Shown here: piece by piece, positions 1 to 8,823 of the stretch
Position numbering within the stretch: the first letter of the stretch is position 1
Layout of the letters: every line of letters begins with the position of its first letter
From: Candidatus Tectimicrobiota bacterium
Lineage (GTDB): Bacteria; JACPUC01
Length of the DNA: 64,000 nt
NCBI GenBank assembly: GCA_016192455.1
Contig: JACPUC010000026.1
Coordinates: forward strand, 1 to 64,000
Reading direction: 5' to 3'
Notes under the pieces: generated by a model
Seen by the model: only the letters and a program-made list of their open reading frames with translations
Told to the model about the DNA's origin: nothing
Databases searched by the model: none
Position numbers and translations under genes: made by a program

Positions 1-724
<724 letters not shown>

Positions 725-847
725 TTTCGAACATGCAGAGATTGACCTGTGCCACCCAAAAGCGGGTGAACCCAGGACGTATGTCGTCTCAACAGCCGAA
801 GCCATTGAACCGACAGGGCCTACACGCCCGTCAAGCACGCTATTCAG

Positions 848-860
848 TTTTCAAAGAGCA
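848..860 (-). promoter_or_regulatory. rRNA leader boxA antitermination element
   Basis: The minus strand reads TGCTCTTTGAAAA, very close to the boxA consensus TGCTCTTTAACAA of bacterial rRNA leaders. It lies between the rRNA promoter and the 16S 5' end, where the Nus-factor antitermination complex loads on the nascent rRNA. Confidence 0.75.
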
Positions 861-886
861 GGAAGCCACATTCGTGCTTATTACTT

Positions 887-914
887 AGTATAACCACCAG
901 CGTCAACGTGTCAA
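887..914 (-). promoter_or_regulatory. rRNA operon promoter
   Basis: On the minus strand a perfect -35 TTGACA (909-914) is followed by a 16-base spacer and -10 TATACT (887-892). This near-consensus housekeeping-sigma promoter sits about 165 bases upstream of mature 16S, leaving room for a leader with boxA. Confidence 0.8.
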
Positions 915-1468
915 GGGGAAAAGACCCCCTCCCCATCCCCTTCGCCCGAAGCGGATGGGACTCTGTTGGGTGGTGGAACTAGTATCTACACCTCTGACGG
1001 TGGGATTGCAAGCCCAAAATGCGATTTTTTTCCGCCAGGGAAATTTTTCTTCGCCACGGCCTGGGTGGCGCCTCCCGGCGACCTCCCGAAACGCCCGGGC
1101 GCAGGCCCATCACCGCCCTTCCTAAAATCTCCGTAACCTCTTGTCTTTCAATCGCTCGGACCGCAACTCCGGAGTCGCCGGCAGTCTCTCCGAGGCCCAC
1201 CCCGCCTGCCGACTCTCCAGGTTGCCAAGCCGGCAGGCCCTCACTGCTGCGCGACCCGCCGCCGCTGGACTTGTTGCCCAGCGCGGGGCTGCAGCAGGCA
1301 TTCATCCTGTCGCGGAGACCTTCCCTGACCATCCCCCCCTGACCATCCCCGAGCGGCTGCGCGTCGCTGCCTCGGCAGGCATGCTGAGCAGCAACCGCCC
1401 CCGCAGGCCAAGTTCGGCGCCGACGGCCGCGGCGCGGCTGGACCCACCGTGGAGGACGAGGCGCCAGT
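915..1468. other. Intergenic stretch between rRNA promoter and fur
   Basis: About 550 bases with overlapping ORFs on both strands (for example 979..1332 and 1019..1342). Their translations are Arg/Pro-rich with no recognisable motif or ribosome-binding site, so I read them as GC-rich noise. I see no RNA gene or clear terminator here. Confidence 0.5.
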
Positions 1469-1933
1469 TCACCCCGCGTGGGCGTTGCCCGATTGCGGCG
1501 CGGACGGCCCCCCGGCCTGGCAGGAGGCGCAAACGCCGTACAGCTCCATCTTGTGATCGGTGATCTTGAAGCCTTCGCGGTCGGCGACCTGATGCTGGAG
1601 GCGTTCGATGCCTTTATCGAAGAACTCGAGGATTGCCCCGCATCTGGTGCAGATCATATGATCGTGGTGCTGACGCACCGCCTCGTAGCGCGTTTCACCA
1701 TTGCTGAAGTGCTGCTCGACCGCCAAGCCGGAGTTGGCCACCAAGCGCATGGTGCGGTACACCGTCGCCAAGCCGATCCCCGGATGCTGCACGCGCAAGC
1801 GCTGGTACAGCTCATCGATGCTGATATGCCCGCTCGCATCCAGGAAGGCTTCAAGCACCGCCAGCCGCTGCCTGGTGAACTTCAACTTGCGGGTCGAGAT
1901 ATAGCGCTTAAACAGGGTGCGTTCATGCCGCAT
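1469..1933 (-). CDS. fur: Fur-family metal-responsive transcriptional regulator
   Basis: This 154-residue protein has the Fur layout: an N-terminal winged helix (KFTRQRLAVLEAFL, with a recognition region around GIGLATVYRTMRL) and then a dimerisation and metal-binding domain. The metal-ligand motif HHDHMICTRCG is visible near residues 88-100, and a second CxxC (CASC) near the C-terminus would complete a structural zinc site. The ORF track starts 24 codons upstream. I prefer the ATG at 1933 because AGGAGAGGG lies just before it and the extra N-terminus has no family counterpart. Fur proteins usually repress iron-uptake genes, but PerR/Zur-type specificity cannot be excluded. No obvious target gene is adjacent. 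Confidence 0.92.
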   Translation of the reverse strand: MRHERTLFKRYISTRKLKFTRQRLAVLEAFLDASGHISIDELYQRLRVQHPGIGLATVYRTMRLVANSGLAVEQHFSNGETRYEAVRQHHDHMICTRCGAILEFFDKGIERLQHQVADREGFKITDHKMELYGVCASCQAGGPSAPQSGNAHAG

Positions 1934-1953
1934 ACAAGCCCTCTCCTGGGCTG

Positions 1954-1983
1954 AGTATAACTCATCAGGGGGGGCAACGACAA
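1954..1983 (-). promoter_or_regulatory. Possible fur promoter
   Basis: The minus strand shows TTGTCG (1978-1983), an 18-base spacer and TATACT (1954-1959), about 20 bases upstream of the chosen fur start. The -10 is strong and the -35 weak. The implied transcript start would fall at the edge of the ribosome-binding site, so the leader would be very short. Confidence 0.4.
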
Positions 1984-2247
1984 CCGCGGGCTTGACGCCG
2001 GGCACGGCCTGTCATTCAGCCGGCCGGCCCCTCCAGGGGCTCGCGGCGCGCTCCGAGAAGCCCGCGCGGGCGCCGGACCGGAAGGACCGCCGAGCTGGTT
2101 CATCCACCTGCCGGAGGTTCGGGGGCAGCGCTCCGGGTGCGTTTCGAGCTGCCTGACTCCCTGGAAGAAGGTACGCTGCCGAACCTGAGTTATTGGCAGG
2201 ACCAGGCATCTCTGCAACGTGGTACAAGAAGCGAAAGGGGGCGCCAG

Positions 2248-2469
2248 GTGCCATGCACCGCTACCGTCACACTACGCCTCGAGCTTGTCGATCGCGGCAA
2301 TCGCAGTGCGGAGGAGTATCGGCAGCACCTGGAGACGGAGGTGCTGCGTCACCTTGTCATGCTGCGCGGTTGGCTGGAGGGACGGCGCATCTACTTCGCC
2401 AACCCGCATCCCTCCCTGCGCATCGAAATCGAGGAGGCAGGCCAGGAGGCGGCGAACGAGGGGGGCTGA
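2248..2469 (+). CDS. Small protein of unknown function
   Basis: I do not recognise this 73-residue protein. The ORF track opens it at 2137, but the coding-like part begins at a GTG at 2248, preceded at seven bases by AAAGGGG. The sequence looks structured (LELVDRGNRSAEEYRQHLE, then a helix and IYFANPHPSLRIEIEEA), with charged helices and an amphipathic end. It ends 14 bases before the convergent ridA gene. The alternative is that it is an accidental ORF; composition and ribosome-binding site favour a real gene. Confidence 0.5.
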   Translation: MPCTATVTLRLELVDRGNRSAEEYRQHLETEVLRHLVMLRGWLEGRRIYFANPHPSLRIEIEEAGQEAANEGG

Positions 2470-2482
2470 GCCGCAGGATCTC

Positions 2483-2893
2483 TCAGGTGTCGAGCGCGGC
2501 GATCGCCTCCACTTCAATGAGGTAATCGGGATACGCCAGGCTGGTGACCACGAGGAGGGTATGAGGTGGGTAGGCGCCGCTGGGGTAGTACTCTTGAAAC
2601 AGCTCGTGGCGCAGGCGTGCGAACTTCTTCACGTACGCGTAGTGGGTGAGGTAGGTGCGGAACTGCACGACGTTGGTAAAATCGGCCCCCTCCGCATGCA
2701 ACACAGCGGCCAGATTGGCGAAGACCTGACGGGCCTGCGCTTCAAAGTCGTGCTTCCCCACTAGAACCCCGTTGGCGTCCAAGGGCACTTGACCAGAAAT
2801 GATGAGCAAGCTGCCGCGCGTCACGCGAACGGCATGGGAGTAATCGCTTCGGGGAGGGGCGATCCCCGGCGCTTGCACAACTCGCTTCTCCAT
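2483..2893 (-). CDS. RidA/YjgF/YER057c/UK114-family protein
   Basis: The 136-residue product matches the RidA family in length and pattern: SHAVRVTRGSLLIISGQVPLD near the start, QARQVFANLAAVLHAEGADFTNVVQFRTYLT in the middle and AYPDYLIEVEAIAAL at the end. Family members are trimeric and usually hydrolyse reactive enamine/imine intermediates released by PLP enzymes. The catalytic Arg typical of true RidA appears as the R of QFRTYL; subgroup assignment needs alignment. The start at 2893 is chosen over the longer ORF because GGGGAG precedes it and the extension (IPPGNAGKG...) is not family-like. No operon partner is evident. Confidence 0.85.
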   Translation of the reverse strand: MEKRVVQAPGIAPPRSDYSHAVRVTRGSLLIISGQVPLDANGVLVGKHDFEAQARQVFANLAAVLHAEGADFTNVVQFRTYLTHYAYVKKFARLRHELFQEYYPSGAYPPHTLLVVTSLAYPDYLIEVEAIAALDT

Positions 2894-3612
2894 GCGACTC
2901 CCCTTTCCCGGCCAGCGCCTTAGCACCGGCGGCAAGCGTGTCCGTAGTGTCCCTTTTCCGGCATTCCCAGGCGGAATCAACCGGCATCGTGAGGCGTATC
3001 CGTGATGGGGACCGCACCTCCCCTCTACCCCTCGTCCGCCTCACCGCAGAGATACCACAGATCTGCTGGTTTCGCCCAGCGGGGTGGCGCCGAACGTCTC
3101 CTGGCGCGTCTCTCCGAAGCTCAGCGAACGATGGGCAGGAGGGACCGGGGAACTCTTTTTCGCGCCGCAGGAACAGCTTGAACTTATCTTAACTTGCGAG
3201 GACGAACCACTTGTGGCATAAATGATTTTCGTCTCGATTGGTTGCGCCGGGGGGAACAGGCAAGGAAACGGGTCCCCTCTTGGACCTGGAGGGGAACGGA
3301 AGCTCTCCGCAGCCTCTTGTCGGTTTATCAAACGCTGGGCGCGAGACTGCTCCATGCCACTCATTGACCGCATCGCTCGGCGGTTTGCCCGATAGCCGCC
3401 GAGGACGTCAAGGACATGGCTGGACCTTTGCGGTATGCAGCCCCTAGTTTCCCGCCGTGCGTTCTCCCCCTGGGAAGAAGCGGCAGAGGCGTGCGCGCGC
3501 AAGGCGCTTCCTCGCCTGCTGCTCCTGGAGGGTAAGGAGTGCCTCCTTCACTGCGCGCTGGCCGGCCGAGTGGGAAAGCTGCGCCTCGCAGGTGGATCGC
3601 AGAGGAAGCGTG
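2894..3612. other. Intergenic region, no recognised feature
   Basis: About 720 bases between the ridA start and the next plausible gene. It contains an AT-richer patch around 3180-3240. ORFs on both strands are low-complexity and lack ribosome-binding sites. A weak plus-strand promoter-like pair (TTGCGA, 17 bases, CATAAA) can be drawn near 3197-3225, but nothing firm supports it. Confidence 0.4.
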
Positions 3613-3885
3613 ATGGGAAAGGTGATCGATGCGGCAAATCGCTTCAGGCGCGGTTGCAGCAACTGTGCTGAGCTGACGGTTCGAGACAAGGTGCCTTACT
3701 GCCGGGCGGAGATGCAGGCGGCCCTGGCGGCCAGGCTGCCAGTCACGCCCCTGTTTGGCGATGAGAGTTATAGCTGTGGCGACCGCTACCTCCCGAAGCA
3801 CCTGGAGCGCAGACGGCATCAGCGCCGCACGCAGGAGAGGAAACGAAACCTGTCGATGGGATCACCAGGCGAGCCCCGGTGCTGA
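3613..3885 (+). CDS. Small cysteine-containing protein of unknown function
   Basis: A 90-residue reading frame with four cysteines in the order CSNC, YC, SCG. The spacing could hold a metal ion, but I do not recognise the family. It opens with ATG at 3613 after GGAAGCG, a modest ribosome-binding site. The C-terminal third is very Arg-rich (ERRRHQRRTQERKR). It lies 115 bases upstream of the coiled-coil gene on the same strand and could be co-transcribed with it. An accidental ORF remains possible. Confidence 0.45.
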   Translation: MGKVIDAANRFRRGCSNCAELTVRDKVPYCRAEMQAALAARLPVTPLFGDESYSCGDRYLPKHLERRRHQRRTQERKRNLSMGSPGEPRC

Positions 3886-4000
3886 GCACAATCCGCCGGC
3901 GGCGCCGCGTCAGCCGCCGGGCCAATTTGCCTGTGCCACGGGGCCTGCAGCGACACCACACCGCGTTCCCTATGCTGGAGCATCCAAGAGGAGTGGGGGT

Positions 4001-4828
4001 ATGACCAGAGAGGGCACTGAACACCTCGACGAGGTCCGGCTCCAAAAACTTGCCCGCAACAAGGAGCGCTTCGCCAGGTTCTGCAGCACAATCGTCGACC
4101 TTCAGGTCTCGATCCGGGATCTCAAGCAGGAATGTGCCGATCTCGAAGAGCAGATCGCCGTTGTGAATCAGGAGATCGCCCGCCACACCACCGACTACCA
4201 GGGGCTTTCGCCGCTGCTCGATGATCTCACCAGGATGTTCGAGGACGCGAAGAGCGGCATCGGCGTGGAGGGGGAACCGCATCGCGACGATGACGGGGGG
4301 AGGAGGTCTCAACGCCGCGCCTCCAAGACGGCGGCATCCCCGCGTGAGGATCAGCAGCGACACCCACCTGGACCGGTGTCGCCACGCCGCACAGCAGCCG
4401 CCCCGAGTGCGGAGTCGGCAAGCCGGGCCTCGGAATCGGCGGCAGGAGAGGGACTGCTGCCGATGGCAGAGCTCGATGATATCAGCAGCGAAACCGCGCA
4501 CGTGGCGGATGATGCCGAGAAACCACGCAGTTCCGAACGCCCTCCTGGGCGCACCACACCCTCCCGCGCCGCCGACAAGCCGTGGCTGCGCGCCGCGGAA
4601 CACGCCCGGCGCCTGCGCGAGCAGTCCGAAACCGTGAAGGCCGACCAAAGCCCGCCGAAGCCGATTCAGCCGATTGTCGACGAGGCGGTCGCCGACACTC
4701 CTGAGGCTGAAGAAAAAAGCGAGGACTTCGATATCGGCCGGGCCTTGAAGCACTTCAACCAGGATGCCAACAAGAAGAATCGCAGTCTGCTCAACAAGGT
4801 CTTCGGCAAGAAGCAATTTGACGTATGA
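4001..4828 (+). CDS. Coiled-coil protein with disordered middle, unknown function
   Basis: The 275-residue product has an N-terminal helical/coiled-coil part (about residues 8-75, with VSIRDLKQECADLEEQIAVV). A long Pro/Ser/Arg/Ala-rich, probably disordered section follows (about 85-220), then a short charged C-terminal segment (FDIGRALKHFNQDANKKNRS). There is no signal peptide or membrane segment. The start at 4001 follows AGGAGTGGGGGT; the track's earlier start at 3755 adds low-complexity sequence that overlaps the upstream small ORF in another frame. Its stop overlaps the cutA start (ATGA), so the two are probably translationally coupled. I do not recognise a family. Confidence 0.75.
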   Translation: MTREGTEHLDEVRLQKLARNKERFARFCSTIVDLQVSIRDLKQECADLEEQIAVVNQEIARHTTDYQGLSPLLDDLTRMFEDAKSGIGVEGEPHRDDDGGRRSQRRASKTAASPREDQQRHPPGPVSPRRTAAAPSAESASRASESAAGEGLLPMAELDDISSETAHVADDAEKPRSSERPPGRTTPSRAADKPWLRAAEHARRLREQSETVKADQSPPKPIQPIVDEAVADTPEAEEKSEDFDIGRALKHFNQDANKKNRSLLNKVFGKKQFDV

Positions 4829-5178
4829 GCCCCGAGGCCTCTCGGCACGTCGTCGTCTACGTTACCTGCGGCTCGCAGCAGGAGGCCAGCCGCATCGCGC
4901 ACGACCTCGTGGAGCAGAGGCTAATCGCCTGCGCCAACGTCGTGCCCGGCATCACCTCGGTGTACCGCTGGGAGGGGACCGTTCACACCGATCCCGAAGT
5001 TCTCCTCATCGCCAAGACACGCCGCGATCTCTTTGAGGCGATCACCCGCCGCGTCCGGGACCTGCACTCGTACGACCTTCCGGAGATCATTGCCCTGCCC
5101 CTGGAGGCCGGCCTCCCCGGCTACCTGCAGTGGATCGATGACGCCTGCCGCCGCCCCGAGTCGCCGTCATCGCCCTGA
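4825..5178 (+). CDS. cutA: CutA1 divalent-ion tolerance-like protein
   Basis: 117 residues, the usual CutA1 size. Family landmarks are VVYVTCGSQQEASRIAHDLVE, the ACANVVPGITSVYRWEG core, and the C-terminal HSYDLPEIIALP motif with GLPGYLQWI. CutA1 forms very stable cytoplasmic trimers resembling PII proteins; in E. coli it is linked to copper and divalent-metal tolerance, but its biochemical role remains unsettled. It overlaps the upstream coiled-coil gene by four bases. A strong inverted repeat follows the stop codon within ten bases. Confidence 0.95.
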   Translation: MSPEASRHVVVYVTCGSQQEASRIAHDLVEQRLIACANVVPGITSVYRWEGTVHTDPEVLLIAKTRRDLFEAITRRVRDLHSYDLPEIIALPLEAGLPGYLQWIDDACRRPESPSSP

Positions 5179-5185
5179 CCCGGAG

Positions 5186-5207
5186 GCGCTCCCGGCAGAG
5201 GGAGCGC
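5186..5207 (+). terminator. Hairpin after cutA (terminator-like, no T-run)
   Basis: GCGCTCCC and GGGAGCGC form a perfect 8-bp stem around a 6-base loop, starting eight bases after the cutA stop. No U-tract follows, so it may act as a 3'-end stabiliser or Rho-assisted terminator rather than a classic intrinsic terminator. Confidence 0.5.
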
Positions 5208-5416
5208 GGCGCGCGCTCAGCCAGGCCATCCATCCATGTCGCCAACAAGCCAGGGCAAGCAGGGTGGACTCCATGCCGCTCTTCCCTCCGTGGCGTATCC
5301 TCTCCAGGCTGCCGGCGCGGAGTTGACCACATCCTCCCACCTGGCATTCCCATCCCGAACTGCCTACAATCACTACAGGTGACGCCGCGAAATTTTCCGA
5401 GGAGAAGGATCACAGC

Positions 5417-7687
5417 ATGACGACCATGAACCTCGAGATGATCGAGAGGGCGTACGCCGAGGTTCCGCAGCGGCTCGCCGGCGCGCGGGCGCTACTGCGC
5501 CGCCCGCTGACCTACGCCGAGAAGGTGCTCTACGCGCATGCCTGGGCGCCGCCGAGCACGCCGTGCCAGCGGGGCGTGGACTACGTGGACTTTCGTCCCG
5601 ACCGCGTCGCCATGCAGGATGCCACCGCCCAGATGGCGCTGCTGCAGTTCATCAGCGCCGGCATCCCGCGCGTGGCCGCACCCACGACGGTGCATTGCGA
5701 CCATCTCATCCAGGCCGAGCACGGCGCCGCCCGCGACCTGCTGGCCGCCGCCGACGCCAACCGCGAGGTGTACGAGTTCCTCGCCTCGGTGTCGCGCAAG
5801 TACGGCATCGGCTTCTGGAAGCCGGGCGCCGGCATCATCCACCAGGTGGTGCTGGAGAACTACGCCTTCCCCGGCGGCATGATGATCGGCACCGATTCGC
5901 ACACGCCGAACGCCGGCGGCCTGGGGATGCTGGCGATCGGCGTCGGCGGCGCCGACGCGGTGGACGTGATGTCGGGCCTGCCGTGGGAGCTGAAGTTCCC
6001 CACTCTCATCGGCGTGCGGCTCACCGGCGCCCTGAGCGGCTGGACCTCCCCGAAGGACGTGATCCTGGCCCTGGCCGGCATCCTCACCGTGAAGGGGGGC
6101 ACGGGCGCCATCGTGGAGTACTTCGGCGACGGCTGCCGCTCCATCTCCGCCACCGGCAAGGGAACCATCTGCAACATGGGGGCGGAGATCGGCGCCACCG
6201 CTTCGGTCTTCCCCTACGACGCCAAGATGCAGGCCTACCTGAAGGCAACGGGCCGCGCCGACGTGGCGGCCCTGGCGGACGCCGTCGCCGAGCACCTGCG
6301 GGCCGACCCGGAAGTCGAGGCCGAGGCGGAGCGCTTCTTCGACAAGGTCATCCACATCGACCTCAGCAGCCTCGAGCCCCACATCAACGGCCCCTTCTCA
6401 CCCGATCGCGCCCATCCCCTGTCGAAGTTCGCCCAGGCCGTGCGGCAGAACGGCTGGCCCGACGAGCTGCGCGCGGCGCTCATCGGCTCGTGCACGAATT
6501 CGAGCTACGAGGATATCGACCGCGTCGCCGCGCTGGCCCGGCAAGCCAAGGCGGCGGGCCTGAAGACCCGCGCCCAGCTCATCATCACGCCGGGCTCCGA
6601 GCAGGTGCGCGCCACCATCGAACGCGATGGCCAGCTTGCGCTCCTGCGGGAGATCGGCGCCAGCGTGCTTGCCAATGCCTGCGGGCCATGCATCGGCCAG
6701 TGGACGCGCCACGACGTGCAGAAAGGGGAGGCGAACTCGATCGTCACCTCCTTCAACCGCAACTTCAGCGGCCGCAACGACGGCAACCCCAACACGCACG
6801 CCTTCGTCGCCAGCCCCGAGACGGTGGCGGCCCTGGCCTTGGCGGGGCGGTTGACGTTCGACTTTCGACGCGACACCCTGCGCCTGGAGGATGGTAGGCA
6901 GGTGCGGCTGGAGCCGCCCAGCGGCGAGGAACTGCCGGAGAAAGGATTCCTGCCCGACCCGGAAGGCTTCGCGCCGCCCGCGGAGGATGGCGCCGAGGTG
7001 AAGATCGTCGTCGATCCGAAGAGCGAGCGGCTGCAGCTCCTGGCGCCGTTCGCGCCGCCCAGGGCGGAGGAGTTCGCGGACCTGGCGGTGCTCCTGAAGG
7101 CAAAGGGCAAGTGCACCACCGACCACATCTCCATGGCCGGGCCCTGGCTGCGCTACCGGGGCCACCTCGACAACATCTCGAACAACCTCCTCATCGGCGC
7201 CACGAACGCCTTCACCAGCGCCACGAACAAGGCGAAGAACCAGCTCGCCGGCGCCTACGACGAGGTGCCGCGGGTGGCGCGCGCCTACAAGGCGGCGAAC
7301 CTGGGGTGGGTGGTCATCGGCGACGAGAACTACGGCGAAGGCTCCAGCCGCGAGCACGCCGCCATGGAGCCGCGCTACCTCGGCGGCAAGGCGATCATCG
7401 TCAAGTCCTTCGCCCGCATCCACGAGGCGAACCTGAAGAAGCAGGGCCTCCTGCCGCTGACCTTCGCCGAGCCGGCGGACTACGAGAAGGTGCGCGAGGA
7501 TGACCGCGTCAGCCTGAACCTGGCCGAGCTGGCCCCCGGCGCGCCGCTGACGATGACCCTGAAGCACAAGGACGGCGCCGTGGAGAGGGTGCGGCTCAAC
7601 CACACCCTGAACGCCCAACAGATCGACTGGTTCCGCGCGGGAAGCGCGCTGAACGCGGTGCGGGGGAAGAGCGCGGGGGGGGAGTGA
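5417..7687 (+). CDS. Aconitate hydratase
   Basis: The 756-residue enzyme interconverts citrate and isocitrate in the TCA cycle. It has the three-domain aconitase core plus the C-terminal swivel domain in one chain, resembling the mitochondrial-type aconitase rather than AcnB. Visible landmarks are the first [4Fe-4S] ligand in [11 protein letters not shown] (about residue 358), the ligand pair in [11 protein letters not shown] (about 421-424), the active-site region [13 protein letters not shown], and the swivel-domain signature [19 protein letters not shown]. The start follows AGGAGAAGG. It stands alone, convergent with the peptidase gene downstream. A possible -10 (TACAAT, 5365-5370) precedes it without a good -35. 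Confidence 0.96.
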   Translation: MTTMNLEMIERAYAEVPQRLAGARALLRRPLTYAEKVLYAHAWAPPSTPCQRGVDYVDFRPDRVAMQDATAQMALLQFISAGIPRVAAPTTVHCDHLIQAEHGAARDLLAAADANREVYEFLASVSRKYGIGFWKPGAGIIHQVVLENYAFPGGMMIGTDSHTPNAGGLGMLAIGVGGADAVDVMSGLPWELKFPTLIGVRLTGALSGWTSPKDVILALAGILTVKGGTGAIVEYFGDGCRSISATGKGTICNMGAEIGATASVFPYDAKMQAYLKATGRADVAALADAVAEHLRADPEVEAEAERFFDKVIHIDLSSLEPHINGPFSPDRAHPLSKFAQAVRQNGWPDELRAALIGSCTNSSYEDIDRVAALARQAKAAGLKTRAQLIITPGSEQVRATIERDGQLALLREIGASVLANACGPCIGQWTRHDVQKGEANSIVTSFNRNFSGRNDGNPNTHAFVASPETVAALALAGRLTFDFRRDTLRLEDGRQVRLEPPSGEELPEKGFLPDPEGFAPPAEDGAEVKIVVDPKSERLQLLAPFAPPRAEEFADLAVLLKAKGKCTTDHISMAGPWLRYRGHLDNISNNLLIGATNAFTSATNKAKNQLAGAYDEVPRVARAYKAANLGWVVIGDENYGEGSSREHAAMEPRYLGGKAIIVKSFARIHEANLKKQGLLPLTFAEPADYEKVREDDRVSLNLAELAPGAPLTMTLKHKDGAVERVRLNHTLNAQQIDWFRAGSALNAVRGKSAGGE

Positions 7688-7699
7688 CGCAGGGTTGGT

Positions 7700-8698
7700 T
7701 CAATTCGGGCTGCGCCCGGGCGCCGCGAGCTCGCGCCCGGCAACCTTGGCGGCGATCTTGGGGAGACTGTGGAGCACGGTCTCCCCGATTATCTGCAGGC
7801 TCTTCGCGCTGAGCTTGTCGAGGGTGTCGTGGGGGGTGTGCCAGAAGGGGCCGGGAGAGGACGCGCCGCCGTAGGTGAAGTCGAGGAGATCGAGGGCGGG
7901 GATGCCGGCGGCGAGGAAGGGGATGTGGTCGTCCTCCACCTCCATGCTGGGACCGCTGAAGGCCGCGGCGTGTCCCAGCTCCGCGGCGCTCCGCCAGACG
8001 AGATCGCGCAGCCAGGGGGTCGAGCGGCGCTCGCGCACCACGTCGAGCCGCGCGTCGCCGATCATGTCCAGGTTGATCATCGCTTGCAGCGCGTCCGGGG
8101 GAAGTCCGTCGCCCGCCAGGCGCCCGCGCTTCAGCTCCTCGACGAAGTGGCGGCTGCCATAGAGGGAGTCGGTGGGGCTCCAGTTCAGGAGCGCCTCTTC
8201 ACCGTCGAAGAAGAGGAACCAGGCGGTCGCGGGGCGTTCCTCCGGGCGGCGCCGCGCCAGCACCCGCGCCAGCTCGAGCAAAACGCCGACCGCGGAGGCG
8301 CTGTCATTGGCGCCGACGAAGCGGAAATTCAAGAAGAGCTTGGACTCGTAGTGGGCGCCAAAGCCAATGGCCTCCGGCCGCTCTCCCGGCAGGACGGCGA
8401 GGAGGTTCACCATCGGTTTCGGTCCCAGCGGCGTGCGCGCCGTGAAGGGCTGCTCGCGCACCGCCAGGCCGAGGGACCGCAGCTCGGCGCGGAGGTAGGC
8501 CCTCGTCTGGGTCAGGGCTTCCGAGCCTACCGGGCGGGGGCCGAAGCTCACGATGCGCTCGACGTGCCGCATGGCGCGCTCGCCCTCGAAGCCGAGTCGG
8601 GCTCCTGCTGCCGGGAGCGATCCCTCCTGCGTGCCGCAGGCGGCAAGCAGAGGCACCGCGAAGACGAGGACGATCCCTACGAAGAGGCGTGAGCGCAT
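7700..8698 (-). CDS. M28-family metallopeptidase / glutaminyl-cyclase-like lipoprotein
   Basis: 332 residues beginning with a lipoprotein signal peptide (hydrophobic stretch then LLAAC, a good lipobox), so the mature protein is likely anchored in the envelope. The domain shows the M28 zinc-site order: GFGAHYES, GANDSASAVGVLLELA, FFDGEEAL, NLDMIGD and FWHTPHDTLDKLS. This matches aminopeptidases and the related glutaminyl-peptide cyclotransferases; the LFFDGEEAL and HTPHDTLD contexts lean toward the cyclase-like subgroup, but activity cannot be decided from sequence alone. It is convergent with aconitase (12 bases between stops). Confidence 0.88.
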   Translation of the reverse strand: MRSRLFVGIVLVFAVPLLAACGTQEGSLPAAGARLGFEGERAMRHVERIVSFGPRPVGSEALTQTRAYLRAELRSLGLAVREQPFTARTPLGPKPMVNLLAVLPGERPEAIGFGAHYESKLFLNFRFVGANDSASAVGVLLELARVLARRRPEERPATAWFLFFDGEEALLNWSPTDSLYGSRHFVEELKRGRLAGDGLPPDALQAMINLDMIGDARLDVVRERRSTPWLRDLVWRSAAELGHAAAFSGPSMEVEDDHIPFLAAGIPALDLLDFTYGGASSPGPFWHTPHDTLDKLSAKSLQIIGETVLHSLPKIAAKVAGRELAAPGRSPN

Positions 8699-8823
8699 CG
8701 TTCAGCTCGGTTTCCGAGAGGAGCACGGCGCTGAAGTCCGCGGCATCCGGCGGACGTCACGGTGTGGGGTCTCAGCGTAGCAGCTTCGAATGGCCGCCCA
8801 CCGCCGGCTCCCGGCGGCGGCCC

